Shown: positions 1-9,168, counted from the first letter of the stretch. The stretch is 64,000 nt of DNA from Bacillota bacterium (GCA_020161295.1 JAIUOA010000006.1:62001-126000); one strand, 5' to 3'. Program-made: numbers and translations. Notes: generated by a model from the letters alone, not told the origin.

Positions 1-1119
1 GTAAGGCATGGCTTCAATATTAAGAACATCCTCCAGCGCACGTGATTGAACGTTCGTACGGTATAAAATGGCACAATCGGAGGGTTTGAATTCTTCTTCT
101 CTAATCAGCCTTTTGATCTGACCGATGATGAACCGCGCTTCATCCTTTTCGTCATACGCTTGATAATACCGGATCTTTTCACCCGCCTCTGCCTCAGTCC
201 ATAAATTCTTATCACGTCTACCGGGGTTGTTCTTGATGACGCCATTGGCTAAATCCAATATATTCTGTGTGGATCGGTAATTTTGCTCTAGCTTGATAAT
301 CGTCGCCCCAGGATAGTCCTTCTCGAAATCCTGGATATTACGAATATCCGCGCCACGCCACCTATAAATGGATTGATCGCCATCGCCGACGACGAAGACG
401 TTTTTATATTTACTGGTAATCTTCCGAATAAACAGGTACTGCGCCTTATTCGTATCCTGATACTCATCCACATGGACGTATTTAAACTTGTTTCGATAGT
501 ATTCCAGCACCTCCGGATACCTGTCGAAAAGCTCAAGCGTTTTTAATAGCAGGTCGTCGAAGTCCATAGCCTGATTCGCTTTGAGTCGCTCCTGATACAG
601 CTTGTAGAGTTTGATAAAGTCCCTTTCTCTGGGGTCCTTCATAAAGTTGGTTTCATAAACCTCAGGTGTCATCATGTCGTTTTTGCAGTTTGAAATCTTA
701 TATTGAAACGACTGGATCGGGGTTTGTTTATCATCGAGGTTGAGCGCTTTAAAGCAATTTTTGACCAAAGCCTTCTGATCTGTGGTGTCATAAATAACAA
801 AATCGCTAGAATACCCGATATGATGACCGTCTCTTCTTAAGATTCTCACACATAAGGCATGAAATGTCCCTACCCACATCTGAGATGTCACCGGTCCAAC
901 GAGCGACTCTATACGACTTTTCATTTCATTTGCCGCTTTATTTGTAAACGTAATGGCCATAATACTCGATGGAAAAATATCATGCGCTTCAACGAGATGG
1001 GCAATTCGATGGGTTAACACCCTTGTCTTTCCAGAACCCGCCCCTGCAACGACTAATATCGGTCCATCCACCGCTAACACGGCTTCCCTTTGCGCGGGAT
1101 TCAATCCGTTTAAATCCAT
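1..1119 (-). CDS. pcrA: ATP-dependent DNA helicase PcrA/UvrD, N-terminal part (cut by window edge)
   Basis: Superfamily 1A 3'-5' DNA helicase acting in repair and plasmid replication. Only the first 373 codons lie in the window; the gene continues past position 1. Visible motifs in order: Walker A AGAGSGKT (about residues 25-32), motif Ia ITFTNKAANEMK, the DEYQDTN box (motif II), the GDGDQSIYRWRGAD block (motif III) and the QNYRST block (motif IV). The start is ATG at 1119, preceded by GAGGAGG eight bases upstream. The gene lies downstream of yaaR in the same direction, with only a 30-base gap, so it is probably co-transcribed. PcrA is preferred over Rep or UvrD because it is the usual Gram-positive member. 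The family is certain; the exact paralogue is less so because the C-terminus is missing. Confidence 0.93.
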   Translation of the reverse strand, partial: MDLNGLNPAQREAVLAVDGPILVVAGAGSGKTRVLTHRIAHLVEAHDIFPSSIMAITFTNKAANEMKSRIESLVGPVTSQMWVGTFHALCVRILRRDGHHIGYSSDFVIYDTTDQKALVKNCFKALNLDDKQTPIQSFQYKISNCKNDMMTPEVYETNFMKDPRERDFIKLYKLYQERLKANQAMDFDDLLLKTLELFDRYPEVLEYYRNKFKYVHVDEYQDTNKAQYLFIRKITSKYKNVFVVGDGDQSIYRWRGADIRNIQDFEKDYPGATIIKLEQNYRSTQNILDLANGVIKNNPGRRDKNLWTEAEAGEKIRYYQAYDEKDEARFIIGQIKRLIREEEFKPSDCAILYRTNVQSRALEDVLNIEAMPY

Positions 1120-1149
1120 TGATTATTGCCTCCTCATTTCACTTTGCAA

Positions 1150-1599
1150 TTATATTAAAATATTGACCAAAAGGCCCTGAATTTCTCCCACTTTTTTGAG
1201 CACATTGATTTCTTTATGTTCACGTTTTAGAATCAGGTTCGTGAGTTCTATGAGCTTTGCATCGATTTCAGCAACCGTGCGCATGACCTTCGTTCTACCC
1301 GTCCTGCTAAATCCACGTCTCTCTCTGATTTCTAGCCCCTTCATCACCGTTTCTTCGATAAAGCCCTTAATGAGGTCCTTATAGGCATAGAGGTTCTCAA
1401 CCGTTCGATTTTCCACGAGCGCTTGCCCTTTTTTATCGATTTCATCCAGCGCTTTTTGCAGCTCCTGCTTTTGGGCGTCGTAATCCTTGAATGCTAGGAT
1501 CTCCGTAAAGCTGATTTTTGGACGTTCTTCCACCTTAGTCGCTGGCGTACTTTTAACGGTGCTGGTTTTTGAACTTTTAGAGGATTTTTCTACCTTCAT
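1150..1599 (-). CDS. yaaR: YaaR family protein (DUF327)
   Basis: A 149-residue, highly charged, largely helical protein without membrane segments. A Lys/Ser/Thr-rich N-terminal tail of about 30 residues is followed by the DUF327 body. Typical family features are the 'QALVENRTVENLYAYKDL' stretch in mid-protein and the C-terminal pattern EIQGLLVNI. The molecular role of the family is not established; in Bacillus it is a small cytosolic protein of unknown function. The gene sits 18 nt downstream of a hairpin that looks like a terminator and directly upstream of pcrA. Family assignment rests on the length, the mid-protein RT..LY.YK pattern and the C-terminal motif. Confidence 0.8.
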   Translation of the reverse strand: MKVEKSSKSSKTSTVKSTPATKVEERPKISFTEILAFKDYDAQKQELQKALDEIDKKGQALVENRTVENLYAYKDLIKGFIEETVMKGLEIRERRGFSRTGRTKVMRTVAEIDAKLIELTNLILKREHKEINVLKKVGEIQGLLVNILI

Positions 1600-1616
1600 A
1601 ATAGCCTCAAAAGAAA

Positions 1617-1653
1617 AGATTTGAGCAACTCTTAAGCAGAATCACTCAAATCT
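1617..1653 (-). terminator. Terminator-like hairpin downstream of the FlhB-like gene
   Basis: Perfect 9-bp arms AGATTTGAG / CTCAAATCT separated by 19 nt, followed on the minus strand by TTTCTTTT. It lies between the FlhB-like gene and yaaR. yaaR starts only 18 nt further on, so the hairpin either ends the flagellar transcript or attenuates entry into yaaR-pcrA. Confidence 0.6.
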
Positions 1654-1655
1654 AA

Positions 1656-1907
1656 TTATACCTTATTTTTGGGTTCACTTATATGGGAATTTTGACCTTC
1701 CGCAGCGAGGTTCTCCATCGCAGACGAGATTTTAGCCATAAGGGCATAAAGCTGTGGTGGAATAGCCTCTCTGAGGTCGTTTTTAATGAGGTGCTTGCAT
1801 TTATCAGCTGACGGTTCAATCGGTATCCCTGCCTTTTCAGCTTGTTTGATCAATGATTTTGCCACGCCACTAAAATCATCATAGGGTTGATCTGTATAGT
1901 TTTTCAT
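1656..1907 (-). CDS. FlhB C-terminal-like (YlqH/EscU family) small protein
   Basis: An 83-residue protein resembling the isolated cytoplasmic C-terminal domain of the flagellar export switch FlhB (YlqH/FhlX type). The family pattern is visible: 'SLIKQAEKAGIPIEP' near residues 18-32, then IPPQLYALMAKI about 20 residues later. No membrane segment is present and the autocleavage motif NPTH is absent, as expected for a stand-alone fragment. Its ATG overlaps the TGA of the FliK-like gene (ATGA), which implies translational coupling. The same pair, ylqG-ylqH, occurs in Bacillus. In other bacteria such proteins can replace the FlhB C-domain in switching export substrate specificity; that role here is inferred. 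Confidence 0.8.
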   Translation of the reverse strand: MKNYTDQPYDDFSGVAKSLIKQAEKAGIPIEPSADKCKHLIKNDLREAIPPQLYALMAKISSAMENLAAEGQNSHISEPKNKV

Positions 1908-4096
1908 ATTTTTACATCAAATCCTTTCCCGTCTAGAGGGATCCTTATAGGGGACGTCATCTCGGTTTTTAGGGATACACCCACATCTTCCTTCGTCTCA
2001 TGAGCCGAACTTAGAATCACCTTACCCTTAGTGAATCCCAGAGCCTCTAGATCTTCCATTACTGCCGTTAGGGCATCTGCGACACTGCCATCATCAGTTG
2101 ACTTAATTTTAAAATCCACATTACCCCCGTTAATAGATACACGTAGCGTGACAGGTCCCAATTTTCCGAGTTTTACACCGAAGTAGAGTTCTGTGTTTTG
2201 CCAATCGATGCGACCGTTTTTGTCCGCGCCCTTCATAAAGACCTTCATATTCCCGAGTTCTTCACCGTCCATTATGGGCAGGTTGAAAAAATGAAAAGGT
2301 TGCTCACGTTGCCCTGAATCGTTCATCATTTGTTGTCCCGAAAGATTCATCATGGTTTCACCAGAGGCGTTTACAGTGCGTTCTTTAAGCTCCTCCTTCA
2401 TGGATTTGAGCAAAATTTCCTTTACATTTGATCGGTTCCATTCCTTTAGCGTCTCTGGGTCTTCCATTTCGAGCGCTTCAGCGACTTCCGCCTCGTGATT
2501 TAGACCTAAAAACCTGATCGTATCTAGAATATCACGCGATAATCTCGCTTCAGGAAGTTCCCTTTGCGTCGTTAGATAGTCTTTAATTTGTGTGTCGATG
2601 GGCTTTAATGGGGCTTCGTTTTTCTGAAACTGTGTGCTTACCTGCTCCAAACGATTCGAAGCGAATACTTGAAGTTTTCGTTTGCTGGGATTGAAGTCAA
2701 TTTTATTAAGCAGTTCCAGCGTTTTATCGATTACGGCCTTTGCCTTCTGAAAATCTCCTTGCCTTAGTGCAGCTTCTGCCTTTTCCAGCTCAGCTCCCAT
2801 CACCAACAAGGACCGCTCAGTCTTCATGTCGGCATATAAGGTGACTTCACTTCTCATTATGGTTTTGCCTAGAATATCCATGGCCTGCGATAACTTATTT
2901 GCAGCATTATTAGGCATCTGTTTCGCCTGTTCTAAAGCTGCTGAAAAATCGGTTTTAAACGTCTCAAAGGTCTTCTTCGCGGCCAAAGTTGCTTCTGTCA
3001 CTGTCTCAACCAAATACGTTTTAAGTGAAAGGCCTTCCACAAGCGAAGTAAACCGCTCACTCACATCCTCCAGCAATTGATTCGTGAGGCCTTCGATGAG
3101 TGATTCCAGGTCATTACTCGACTCGGTTGTCAGCCCACTTTCCACAGTTTGATTCTTAGAGGTTTGAGTCACAGCAGCTTCTAACGTAGGCGTATCTGCT
3201 GGCGAAGCACCATTTGGTGTCAGCATGTCGCTTAGCGCTTGCGTGGTGCTTGATAGCTGAGTTGTGCTTGATAGCTGAGTTGCGTTTGATGCCTTGTCCG
3301 TGTTTGGTAACTGTGCAACACTTGGTTCACGGTAAGCGCTCGATCCCTGAGCAACACTTGGTTCATGTGTAGAGCTTGGTGTCTGGACGGTATTTTGTGC
3401 ATGTGAAATATTACTTGAAGCGTTATCGATACTGGATGCCAGTATATTGGAGGCCTTAGCATCAGCGCCTACCGTTTGTATAGTCGGACCCAGTTGGATT
3501 GCCGCCGTTATCTTTAGTATGATCTGTGCTGGTGAATCTTTTTCAGACACGCTGATACCTAACTGCTTAGCAATGGTCTTTAGGACCTGTTCGAGGGGCT
3601 CGCCTGTTTTCAAAAGCTGTTTCAACTCATTTTTTATCGCTTCAGGTAGCTTTAAATGAGACACAAGCTGGGAGATTTCCTTCGACGTCATTTTGGACAT
3701 CTGAATCACAGGAATCTCTGCTGCTGGCTGTGCTACGATTTCATCTTCGACGAGCGCTTGATGCAGGCTCGATAAATTATCTTGAGTGAGTTCAATCCCC
3801 TTATAAAGAGCGGTTTCCACCGTTTTGAGCTTCTCTCCCTCGGTTCCTTTCGCTTGATTCATGAATGCCGTCACTTGGCTTACCGACTCTTTCGTAGGCT
3901 TCACGCCATAACTGTTAAATAGGCTCTGAAGCGCTTCTCCCGATTTTAAGCCTGAGCTTTTAAAGTCCGATAGGATGGACTCGCTTGTGTTTTTATCCTT
4001 AGCGCCTACAGCCTGATGGGTCAACCCTAAATCCGCTTTCGGCGTCACTGATGAATCGATTTTTTTGCCTGTTTGAAAAAGTGTACTGATTTTCAT
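1904..4096 (-). CDS. FliK/YlqG-like flagellar hook-length control domain protein
   Basis: A 730-residue protein. The N-terminal half is Ser/Thr/Gln/Ala-rich and low in complexity, including near-repeats of 'LSSTTQ' and 'EPSVAQ' around residues 245-290. The middle is helical. The C-terminal ~120 residues form a FliK-C-like fold ('GPVTLRVSINGG', then 'LEALGFTKGKVILSS'). This matches the architecture of YlqG, the partner of YlqH. It is followed by, and translationally coupled to, the FlhB-like gene. Such proteins are thought to measure or license flagellar export. This one is long for the family and is not located in a flagellar operon, so the exact role is uncertain. The start ATG at 4096 is preceded by AGAGGTG. 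Confidence 0.68.
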   Translation of the reverse strand: MKISTLFQTGKKIDSSVTPKADLGLTHQAVGAKDKNTSESILSDFKSSGLKSGEALQSLFNSYGVKPTKESVSQVTAFMNQAKGTEGEKLKTVETALYKGIELTQDNLSSLHQALVEDEIVAQPAAEIPVIQMSKMTSKEISQLVSHLKLPEAIKNELKQLLKTGEPLEQVLKTIAKQLGISVSEKDSPAQIILKITAAIQLGPTIQTVGADAKASNILASSIDNASSNISHAQNTVQTPSSTHEPSVAQGSSAYREPSVAQLPNTDKASNATQLSSTTQLSSTTQALSDMLTPNGASPADTPTLEAAVTQTSKNQTVESGLTTESSNDLESLIEGLTNQLLEDVSERFTSLVEGLSLKTYLVETVTEATLAAKKTFETFKTDFSAALEQAKQMPNNAANKLSQAMDILGKTIMRSEVTLYADMKTERSLLVMGAELEKAEAALRQGDFQKAKAVIDKTLELLNKIDFNPSKRKLQVFASNRLEQVSTQFQKNEAPLKPIDTQIKDYLTTQRELPEARLSRDILDTIRFLGLNHEAEVAEALEMEDPETLKEWNRSNVKEILLKSMKEELKERTVNASGETMMNLSGQQMMNDSGQREQPFHFFNLPIMDGEELGNMKVFMKGADKNGRIDWQNTELYFGVKLGKLGPVTLRVSINGGNVDFKIKSTDDGSVADALTAVMEDLEALGFTKGKVILSSAHETKEDVGVSLKTEMTSPIRIPLDGKGFDVKI
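3246..3281. repeat. Exact 18-bp tandem duplication inside the FliK-like gene
   Basis: Two back-to-back identical copies of an 18-base unit (3246-3263 and 3264-3281), encoding LSSTTQ twice. A separate 15-base direct repeat lies at 3315-3329 and 3351-3365. Both are in frame and sit in the flexible Ser/Thr/Gln-rich linker, as expected for a length-variable ruler-like protein. Confidence 0.85.
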
Positions 4097-4139
4097 AGGT
4101 CACCTCTAAAGGCTCTATCGGCAGATTTCATCAACTTTT

Positions 4140-5021
4140 TTAGCCCTTCTTTTCATGAAGTGTCGTCACAGTAACCGACAGCATGACGAAAGCGCCACCG
4201 ATCAGTTGCTTAAGCGAAATCAGTTGTCCCATATAAAAATAACTGAAGATGATGGTTACCACTGGCAAGAAATTAATGAATACCGAAGACTCTGTAACCC
4301 CCAGCAGATCCATCGCCTTTGCGTAATAGTAAAACCCCAAAACCGATGCAAAAACGCTTAAGAATATAAGATGCGCCCAGCCTTCTACTGAGAGCTGAGA
4401 CCATTGATTCACCTCAAAGGGTACCATCAAAACGAAAAATGGTAGGGAATACAGGAATTGATAGAAAATAATCGTCAGATAGCTATATTTTTTAAACAGT
4501 GGTTTCGAGGCCATCGAGTAGACGATCCAGGAAAGCACTGCACCGCCCATCATCAAATATCCAAAGGCTTCCTTCGCTATAAAGAATTCCGATAATTTCA
4601 GATCGACGATCAATACGACACCGATGATGGAAATCAATATTGCCAGTGCATCAATCCAAGTTACTGGTCGCTTATAAATCAAGGCCTCAAATATTAAGGT
4701 GAACATGGGGATGGCGGCGATTATCAGCGCCGATGGCGAGGCAGATATATACTTGATGCCTGTATTTTCAAAGTAGAAATAGATGGCAATTCCGATCCCC
4801 CCCGCAAGCACAAACAGCAGGTGATCTTTTTTATCAATTTTTAACGATGTGCCCGTGGCCCGCATCATGAGGTACATGATAAAGGTGGCAAAAATGAAGC
4901 GAACGGCGCCGATGGTCATCGGTCCTAAATCCTCTAACAAATACTCTGTACTGACAAATGATATTCCCCATGTGATTACGGGAATCATTACACTTAGAAG
5001 TCCCTTCTGTCTACGATTCAT
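4140..5021 (-). CDS. EamA/DMT-family transporter
   Basis: A 293-residue integral membrane protein with about ten hydrophobic helices arranged as two EamA repeats (residues ~5-140 and ~150-290). Typical features are 'ITWGISFVSTEYLL' in helix 1, 'SALIIAAIPMFTLIFEAL' closing the first repeat, and 'FINFLPVVTIIFSYF' in the second. This drug/metabolite transporter family exports amino acids, nucleotides or other small metabolites; the substrate cannot be read from sequence. Its ATG overlaps the stop of the upstream flavoprotein gene (ATGA), so the two are translationally coupled. Confidence 0.88.
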   Translation of the reverse strand: MNRRQKGLLSVMIPVITWGISFVSTEYLLEDLGPMTIGAVRFIFATFIMYLMMRATGTSLKIDKKDHLLFVLAGGIGIAIYFYFENTGIKYISASPSALIIAAIPMFTLIFEALIYKRPVTWIDALAILISIIGVVLIVDLKLSEFFIAKEAFGYLMMGGAVLSWIVYSMASKPLFKKYSYLTIIFYQFLYSLPFFVLMVPFEVNQWSQLSVEGWAHLIFLSVFASVLGFYYYAKAMDLLGVTESSVFINFLPVVTIIFSYFYMGQLISLKQLIGGAFVMLSVTVTTLHEKKG

Positions 5022-6241
5022 GTCTTAACCCCTTCTAATTTTTTATTAATCGCCTCCGCAGCACACCATGCCGACGAAAATGCCCATTGTAAATTATAGC
5101 CACCCGTGTCCCCATCGACATCGAGCACCTCACCAGTGAAATAAAGGCCTTCGTGTTTAAGAGATTCCATGGTTTTTAAATTGATCTCATCCAGAGAAAC
5201 ACCGCCCACTGTGACCATGGCTTGCTGATACCCGATGAGATTTTCTATTTCCACCGGAAAACGGCAAAGATTTTCCATTAATCCACGGCGCTGAGCGCGT
5301 GTAATGTTCGCCAGTTTAACCTCTCGTGCCACTGACGCTTTCGAAAGCACAAGTGACAGTAGCGCGTCCGGAAGCACTAACCGGTTCAAGAAAAAAGCAA
5401 GCGGCTTCTCGCCATCACTTGCCACAAGTGCTAAGAAATCAGCTTCAAGCACTTCCTCGGACACCGTTACGAAGGAAATCGCCAGCGTATCACCGCGTTC
5501 AAACCATCGACTGTTGTTTAGAATCACAGGGCCGCTCAAGCCAAAATGCGTAAAAAGCAAATCTCCGTTATAGGCTTTAAACCTCGCACCTGAACGCAAA
5601 TGCGTGATAACGCAACCCTTTAATGCTATTCCACTTAATGCCGTCAAAGACTTCTCACGTGTGACCACTCCCGTAAGGCCCGGCTTAGGTGAAACAACGT
5701 GAAACCCAAGTTGCTCTGCAAGACGATAGCCGTCGCCCTCTGAGCCCATGGTCGGATAGGATTTTCCGCCCGTGGCGATAACGAGATTTTTTGATCGATA
5801 ACTCCCCTGTGCCGTTTCAACTCTATAAAGCCCCTCTTCAACCGCCACTGCTGTGACGGGTTTCTCCGTCAGGATTTGGGTATGGCGACACGCCTTCAAT
5901 AGGGCGCTCAGTACATCCATCGCCTTTAAGGACTGTGGAAATACTTTCCCGTCCTCTCTAGTAAAACAGTTTACGCCGTTCGATTCAAAAAACCGAATCA
6001 CATCATTATTGCTATGCGCGCTAAGTGCTGGCTTTACATAGCGCCTTTTATCGCCATAGCATTCATAAAAGTGATTCATATAACCGGCATGTGTCAAATT
6101 ACACTGTCCGCTGCCAGAGGCTAAAAGCTTGATTCCGACCCTCTGCTTTTTTTCTATGATTAAAGCATTTCTCGTCTTAAGGTGAGCTGCTAGATAGAGG
6201 CCAGAAGCGCCACCGCCGATGACGATTACATCATATGTCAT
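5018..6241 (-). CDS. NAD(P)/FAD-dependent oxidoreductase, YhiN/BaiN (HI0933) family
   Basis: A flavoprotein of 407 residues when started at ATG 6241 (MTYDVIVIGGGASGL), which is preceded by GAGAGGA; an upstream ATG at 6319 lacks a ribosome binding site. The N-terminal Rossmann motif GGGASG binds FAD. A second family motif, 'KLLASGSGQCNLTH', follows near residues 40-55, and 'ATGGKSYPTMGSEGDGY' and the C-terminal 'DVDGDTGGYNLQWAFSSA' are characteristic. Members include the bile acid enzyme BaiN and many uncharacterised proteins, and the physiological substrate here is unknown. It is coupled to the downstream EamA transporter gene. Confidence 0.87.
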   Translation of the reverse strand: MTYDVIVIGGGASGLYLAAHLKTRNALIIEKKQRVGIKLLASGSGQCNLTHAGYMNHFYECYGDKRRYVKPALSAHSNNDVIRFFESNGVNCFTREDGKVFPQSLKAMDVLSALLKACRHTQILTEKPVTAVAVEEGLYRVETAQGSYRSKNLVIATGGKSYPTMGSEGDGYRLAEQLGFHVVSPKPGLTGVVTREKSLTALSGIALKGCVITHLRSGARFKAYNGDLLFTHFGLSGPVILNNSRWFERGDTLAISFVTVSEEVLEADFLALVASDGEKPLAFFLNRLVLPDALLSLVLSKASVAREVKLANITRAQRRGLMENLCRFPVEIENLIGYQQAMVTVGGVSLDEINLKTMESLKHEGLYFTGEVLDVDGDTGGYNLQWAFSSAWCAAEAINKKLEGVKT

Positions 6242-6376
6242 ACACTGTTCATTCCTCTCAAAACTAAGATTATCTACTATACATTCTAATGAAATTTCTG
6301 AGTAGGTGCAAATTAACATTTAAGGGCGCATTAAAAAAGGTTATAATACGTTATAGACTTTTTGGGAGGAAATGCC

Positions 6377-7507
6377 ATGCGCCTTTCTAACGACGAGGCT
6401 CTTCGCTTACTGAACGCACTACGTAGCGGTACGACGCCCCTAAACAACGCCAAATCCTTAATCACTGGACGCGACCAGGAATGCCATCAATTTTCGAAAG
6501 ATTTGACTTCCCTCACCAAGGGCTCTGGTTTGGTGAGACTCGTCGTCGGCGATTATGGCATGGGAAAATCACAGCTCGTTAACACCTATAAGCATATGGC
6601 GCTGGAAGAGGATTTTATCACCGCTTCCTTTCAAATCAACAACGGCTTTCGTCTGAACAAAATCGATGACCTCTATTATGCCATTATGCACAATCTGTTT
6701 TTAAAGCATCAACCACAGGAAAAAAGCTCCTTTAATGAAATATTCGACCTCTGGATCGCCAACCTGCAAACCTCTCCCATCGCTGATCGTAAGCGTTATG
6801 AGGTCAACACCGTCTGCCAGGAAATCTCCAAATATAACATGAACTTCGCGAGGGCATTCCTCAGCTTCATGCGCGGGAGAATCCAGCGCAACACAGAAAT
6901 GATCAACGTCACTGGTGCCTGGTTGACAGGTGAGCGCAACATCCCTTTTGAGTTAAAGGCCAAATATGGCCTCACGGGATCGGTAGACAAGGCGAACACA
7001 TTAGATTTTTTAAAAGCGTTCATCAAATTGATTACCCTTCTCGACTATCAAGGACTGGTGGTTTTCATCGACGAGCTCGACCTTGTGTTGAATGACCGTT
7101 CTGATCTTCGCCAGACGGCGTATAATAATTTGAAGCATCTGACCGACCTCGCTGCTTCAGGTGAAATGCCAGGGGTAATGTTCGTCTTCTCAGGGACAAA
7201 CGACGTTATCGCTCATGAAGAGAAGGGAATCCTGTCATGCCCGCCATTGGCACAACGCATGGGACTAACACCGAACAACACGTTTGATGGTAGACATCAA
7301 AACGTCATCGCCCTCACCGGACTTGATGCCTCTGCGCTTTTTGAACTGACCTCGAAAATAGTCAAACTCTATACGCAGGTTCACGGAAGGATGGATGCGC
7401 TTAACGAGCACGAGCTCTATGTGAAGGCGTTATCCGATTTCGGAGACCCTCCTTACAATACTAGGCAGTTCATTACAACCTTGATTCGCCATCTCGACCA
7501 AAAATAG
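6377..7507 (+). CDS. BREX-type P-loop ATPase (BrxC/BrxD-like, DUF2791), stand-alone
   Basis: A 376-residue ATPase. The N-terminus 'LLNALRSGTTP' and the following 'LVVGDYGMGKSQLV' (Walker A, near residues 55-65) match the DUF2791/BrxD ATP-binding family. Walker B is 'VVFIDELDLVL' at about residues 230-240, and a 'FVFSGTND' sensor-like strand follows. The real start is ATG 6377, with GGGAGGA six bases upstream; an in-frame TTG at 6362 overlaps that site and is rejected. A TATAAT (6342-6347) lies about 30 bases upstream. BrxD proteins normally sit in BREX phage-defence clusters, but none of the other brx genes is here, so the function of this copy is open. Confidence 0.75.
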   Translation: MRLSNDEALRLLNALRSGTTPLNNAKSLITGRDQECHQFSKDLTSLTKGSGLVRLVVGDYGMGKSQLVNTYKHMALEEDFITASFQINNGFRLNKIDDLYYAIMHNLFLKHQPQEKSSFNEIFDLWIANLQTSPIADRKRYEVNTVCQEISKYNMNFARAFLSFMRGRIQRNTEMINVTGAWLTGERNIPFELKAKYGLTGSVDKANTLDFLKAFIKLITLLDYQGLVVFIDELDLVLNDRSDLRQTAYNNLKHLTDLAASGEMPGVMFVFSGTNDVIAHEEKGILSCPPLAQRMGLTPNNTFDGRHQNVIALTGLDASALFELTSKIVKLYTQVHGRMDALNEHELYVKALSDFGDPPYNTRQFITTLIRHLDQK

Positions 7508-7534
7508 AAAAGACCGCTTCGGCGGTCTTTTAAT
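7508..7534. terminator. Bidirectional terminator with TTCG tetraloop
   Basis: Ten-bp perfect stem AAAAGACCGC / GCGGTCTTTT closing a TTCG tetraloop. It is flanked by A and T runs on both sides and sits between the convergent ATPase and kinase genes, so it can stop both transcripts. Confidence 0.9.
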
Positions 7535-9079
7535 TTAGTCGATTTTTATGAGAATATCGAAACGGGTAAAGAGGTTTACCCCAGAAGAAACACTCACCAC
7601 ACCGCCAGCAGCTTCAATGCGTTTTTTAAGGATGCTCAGTCCTGTACCACGAGACAAGCGGTCATGGGATGCATAAGTGGTAACCCCTTCCATAAACACT
7701 GCCTCCATCACCTGTTGATCATCCATGACGACGATTTCGTCGAATGGCATGAGCTTTTTATCATAAAGCACGTCTTTTACCGCATTGATGTCGATGCCTC
7801 TGCCATCATCCTCGAAGCTGATCAATAAGCCTAGGTCATTAATCCGTGTGGTGACCTTGATCATGCCGTGTTCGGGTTTGCCATTGCGATAGCGGTCGGA
7901 AGGGAACTCGATGCCATGCTCTATGGCGTTTGAAATCAGCTCGATAAAATCGTTGATCACGTCACCATAACGGTCTTCATCGATCAGCAACGTTTCGCCT
8001 TCGTAGATGATCGGACGGACTTTTTTTCCTAGCTTTTTCGCATAATCTCTAGCAAATTTGTCGAATCTCTGAATGATTTCCTCCACGCCAACATGCCTGA
8101 TTCTGGCATAACGTGTGGCAAGCAGATGCTTTTCTTCGCTTTCCGGTAAATTATCGATTAACCGGTAAATCTCATGAAAGGCTTCCAAACTGACTGGCAA
8201 CGTCCTCGATGTGAGCAAATCATCACCAAAGCGCTGATTTAATAACATTTGATCAACTTCCATCAAACGATAGATTCCAAGATTGTCCAGTCGATACAAA
8301 AGCTGTTCCACCGACAAATCCACGGCCATATGATCGATATTCTCTTCCAAGTACTCGATGGCTTTTAGGGTGTTACTTAAACTGAGCGATAGGCACCGAA
8401 GCTTTATCGGGTGTAGCGCATACCTTATGGCATTTTTTAGCCTTTGCCCATCGTGAATTTCATAGCATAGTCGTTCGATTTCCACCGTGGTGAATTGGTG
8501 GAGCATTTCCTTAAGTTCAAAATAAGCCTTTTGATGGGTCAATACTTCTATGGCCATTTCCAATTCTGTCATTTTATCATTTACATCTGAAGCGAAGGTT
8601 TCTGTAACTGAACCCTCAGATAAGATTATATACAGCAGGTTTTCTTGACTGGAAAAGGCATAACGTAGCCTCATGATGCGATCGATGATATTGATTTCCA
8701 CGGGCAATAAAGTTATCAATTCGTGTTGCTCTGAAGGTACTTCAGCGCGAAATAGATAATCCAGTGTCTGATCCACTTCCGACTGACGGACGGGTTGCTT
8801 GGGATAAATCACTTCACTGAGTCGTCTGCCTTCGACCTCATGGGTTAGTAAATCGATGGCATTTTGATTAAGTAAAGCTCGGACACGTTTGCTTTCGTCC
8901 ACTGTGATTACGCTGTCAGTGATTTGCGCCAAAATAAACGCCTCTCTGGCACTGTCACTGTTTTGTGATGAACTCTGTGCTTTGGGTTGCACATCCGGTA
9001 TATTGTATTTTGAACCTGTCCTATAAGCCAACATCGCCGAAATAATTCCGACTCCTAGGACCAGAAATAGAGTCTCCAT
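7535..9079 (-). CDS. Membrane-anchored CheA-like histidine kinase/ATPase
   Basis: A 514-residue protein. Residues 1-20 form one N-terminal membrane helix. Residues ~45-160 look PAS-like ('ITDSVITVDESKRVRALLNQNAIDLL'). Residues ~190-270 are helical, with a possible phospho-acceptor in 'YEIHDGQRLK' (His209). The C-terminal ATPase domain (~330-514) carries an N-box of CheA form (NAIEHGIE, N384/H388), the G1 box DDGRGID (424-430) and the G2 box GTGLS. The sequence 'RFDKFARDYAKKLGKKV' before the N-box also follows CheA. No receiver, CheW-like or dimerisation domain is apparent. It is divergent from the H-NOX chemoreceptor gene, which suggests a shared signalling role (inference). The start ATG 9079 has GGGGAGG upstream. 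Confidence 0.72.
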   Translation of the reverse strand: METLFLVLGVGIISAMLAYRTGSKYNIPDVQPKAQSSSQNSDSAREAFILAQITDSVITVDESKRVRALLNQNAIDLLTHEVEGRRLSEVIYPKQPVRQSEVDQTLDYLFRAEVPSEQHELITLLPVEINIIDRIMRLRYAFSSQENLLYIILSEGSVTETFASDVNDKMTELEMAIEVLTHQKAYFELKEMLHQFTTVEIERLCYEIHDGQRLKNAIRYALHPIKLRCLSLSLSNTLKAIEYLEENIDHMAVDLSVEQLLYRLDNLGIYRLMEVDQMLLNQRFGDDLLTSRTLPVSLEAFHEIYRLIDNLPESEEKHLLATRYARIRHVGVEEIIQRFDKFARDYAKKLGKKVRPIIYEGETLLIDEDRYGDVINDFIELISNAIEHGIEFPSDRYRNGKPEHGMIKVTTRINDLGLLISFEDDGRGIDINAVKDVLYDKKLMPFDEIVVMDDQQVMEAVFMEGVTTYASHDRLSRGTGLSILKKRIEAAGGVVSVSSGVNLFTRFDILIKID

Positions 9080-9168
9080 AGTACCACCTCCCCAGAGTAT
9101 TTTACCATAAGATTAAATTAATTTAATGAAATGAATTCAAAAAAAATTTTAAAACGATAATAATTGGA

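Noticed and set aside
6362-6376. TTG start for the BREX-like ATPase
   Set aside because: It lies at the ribosome binding site itself (GGGAGGA) of the ATG at 6377.
6377-7507. A full BREX phage-defence system
   Set aside because: Only one ATPase gene is present; neighbours are unrelated housekeeping and signalling genes.
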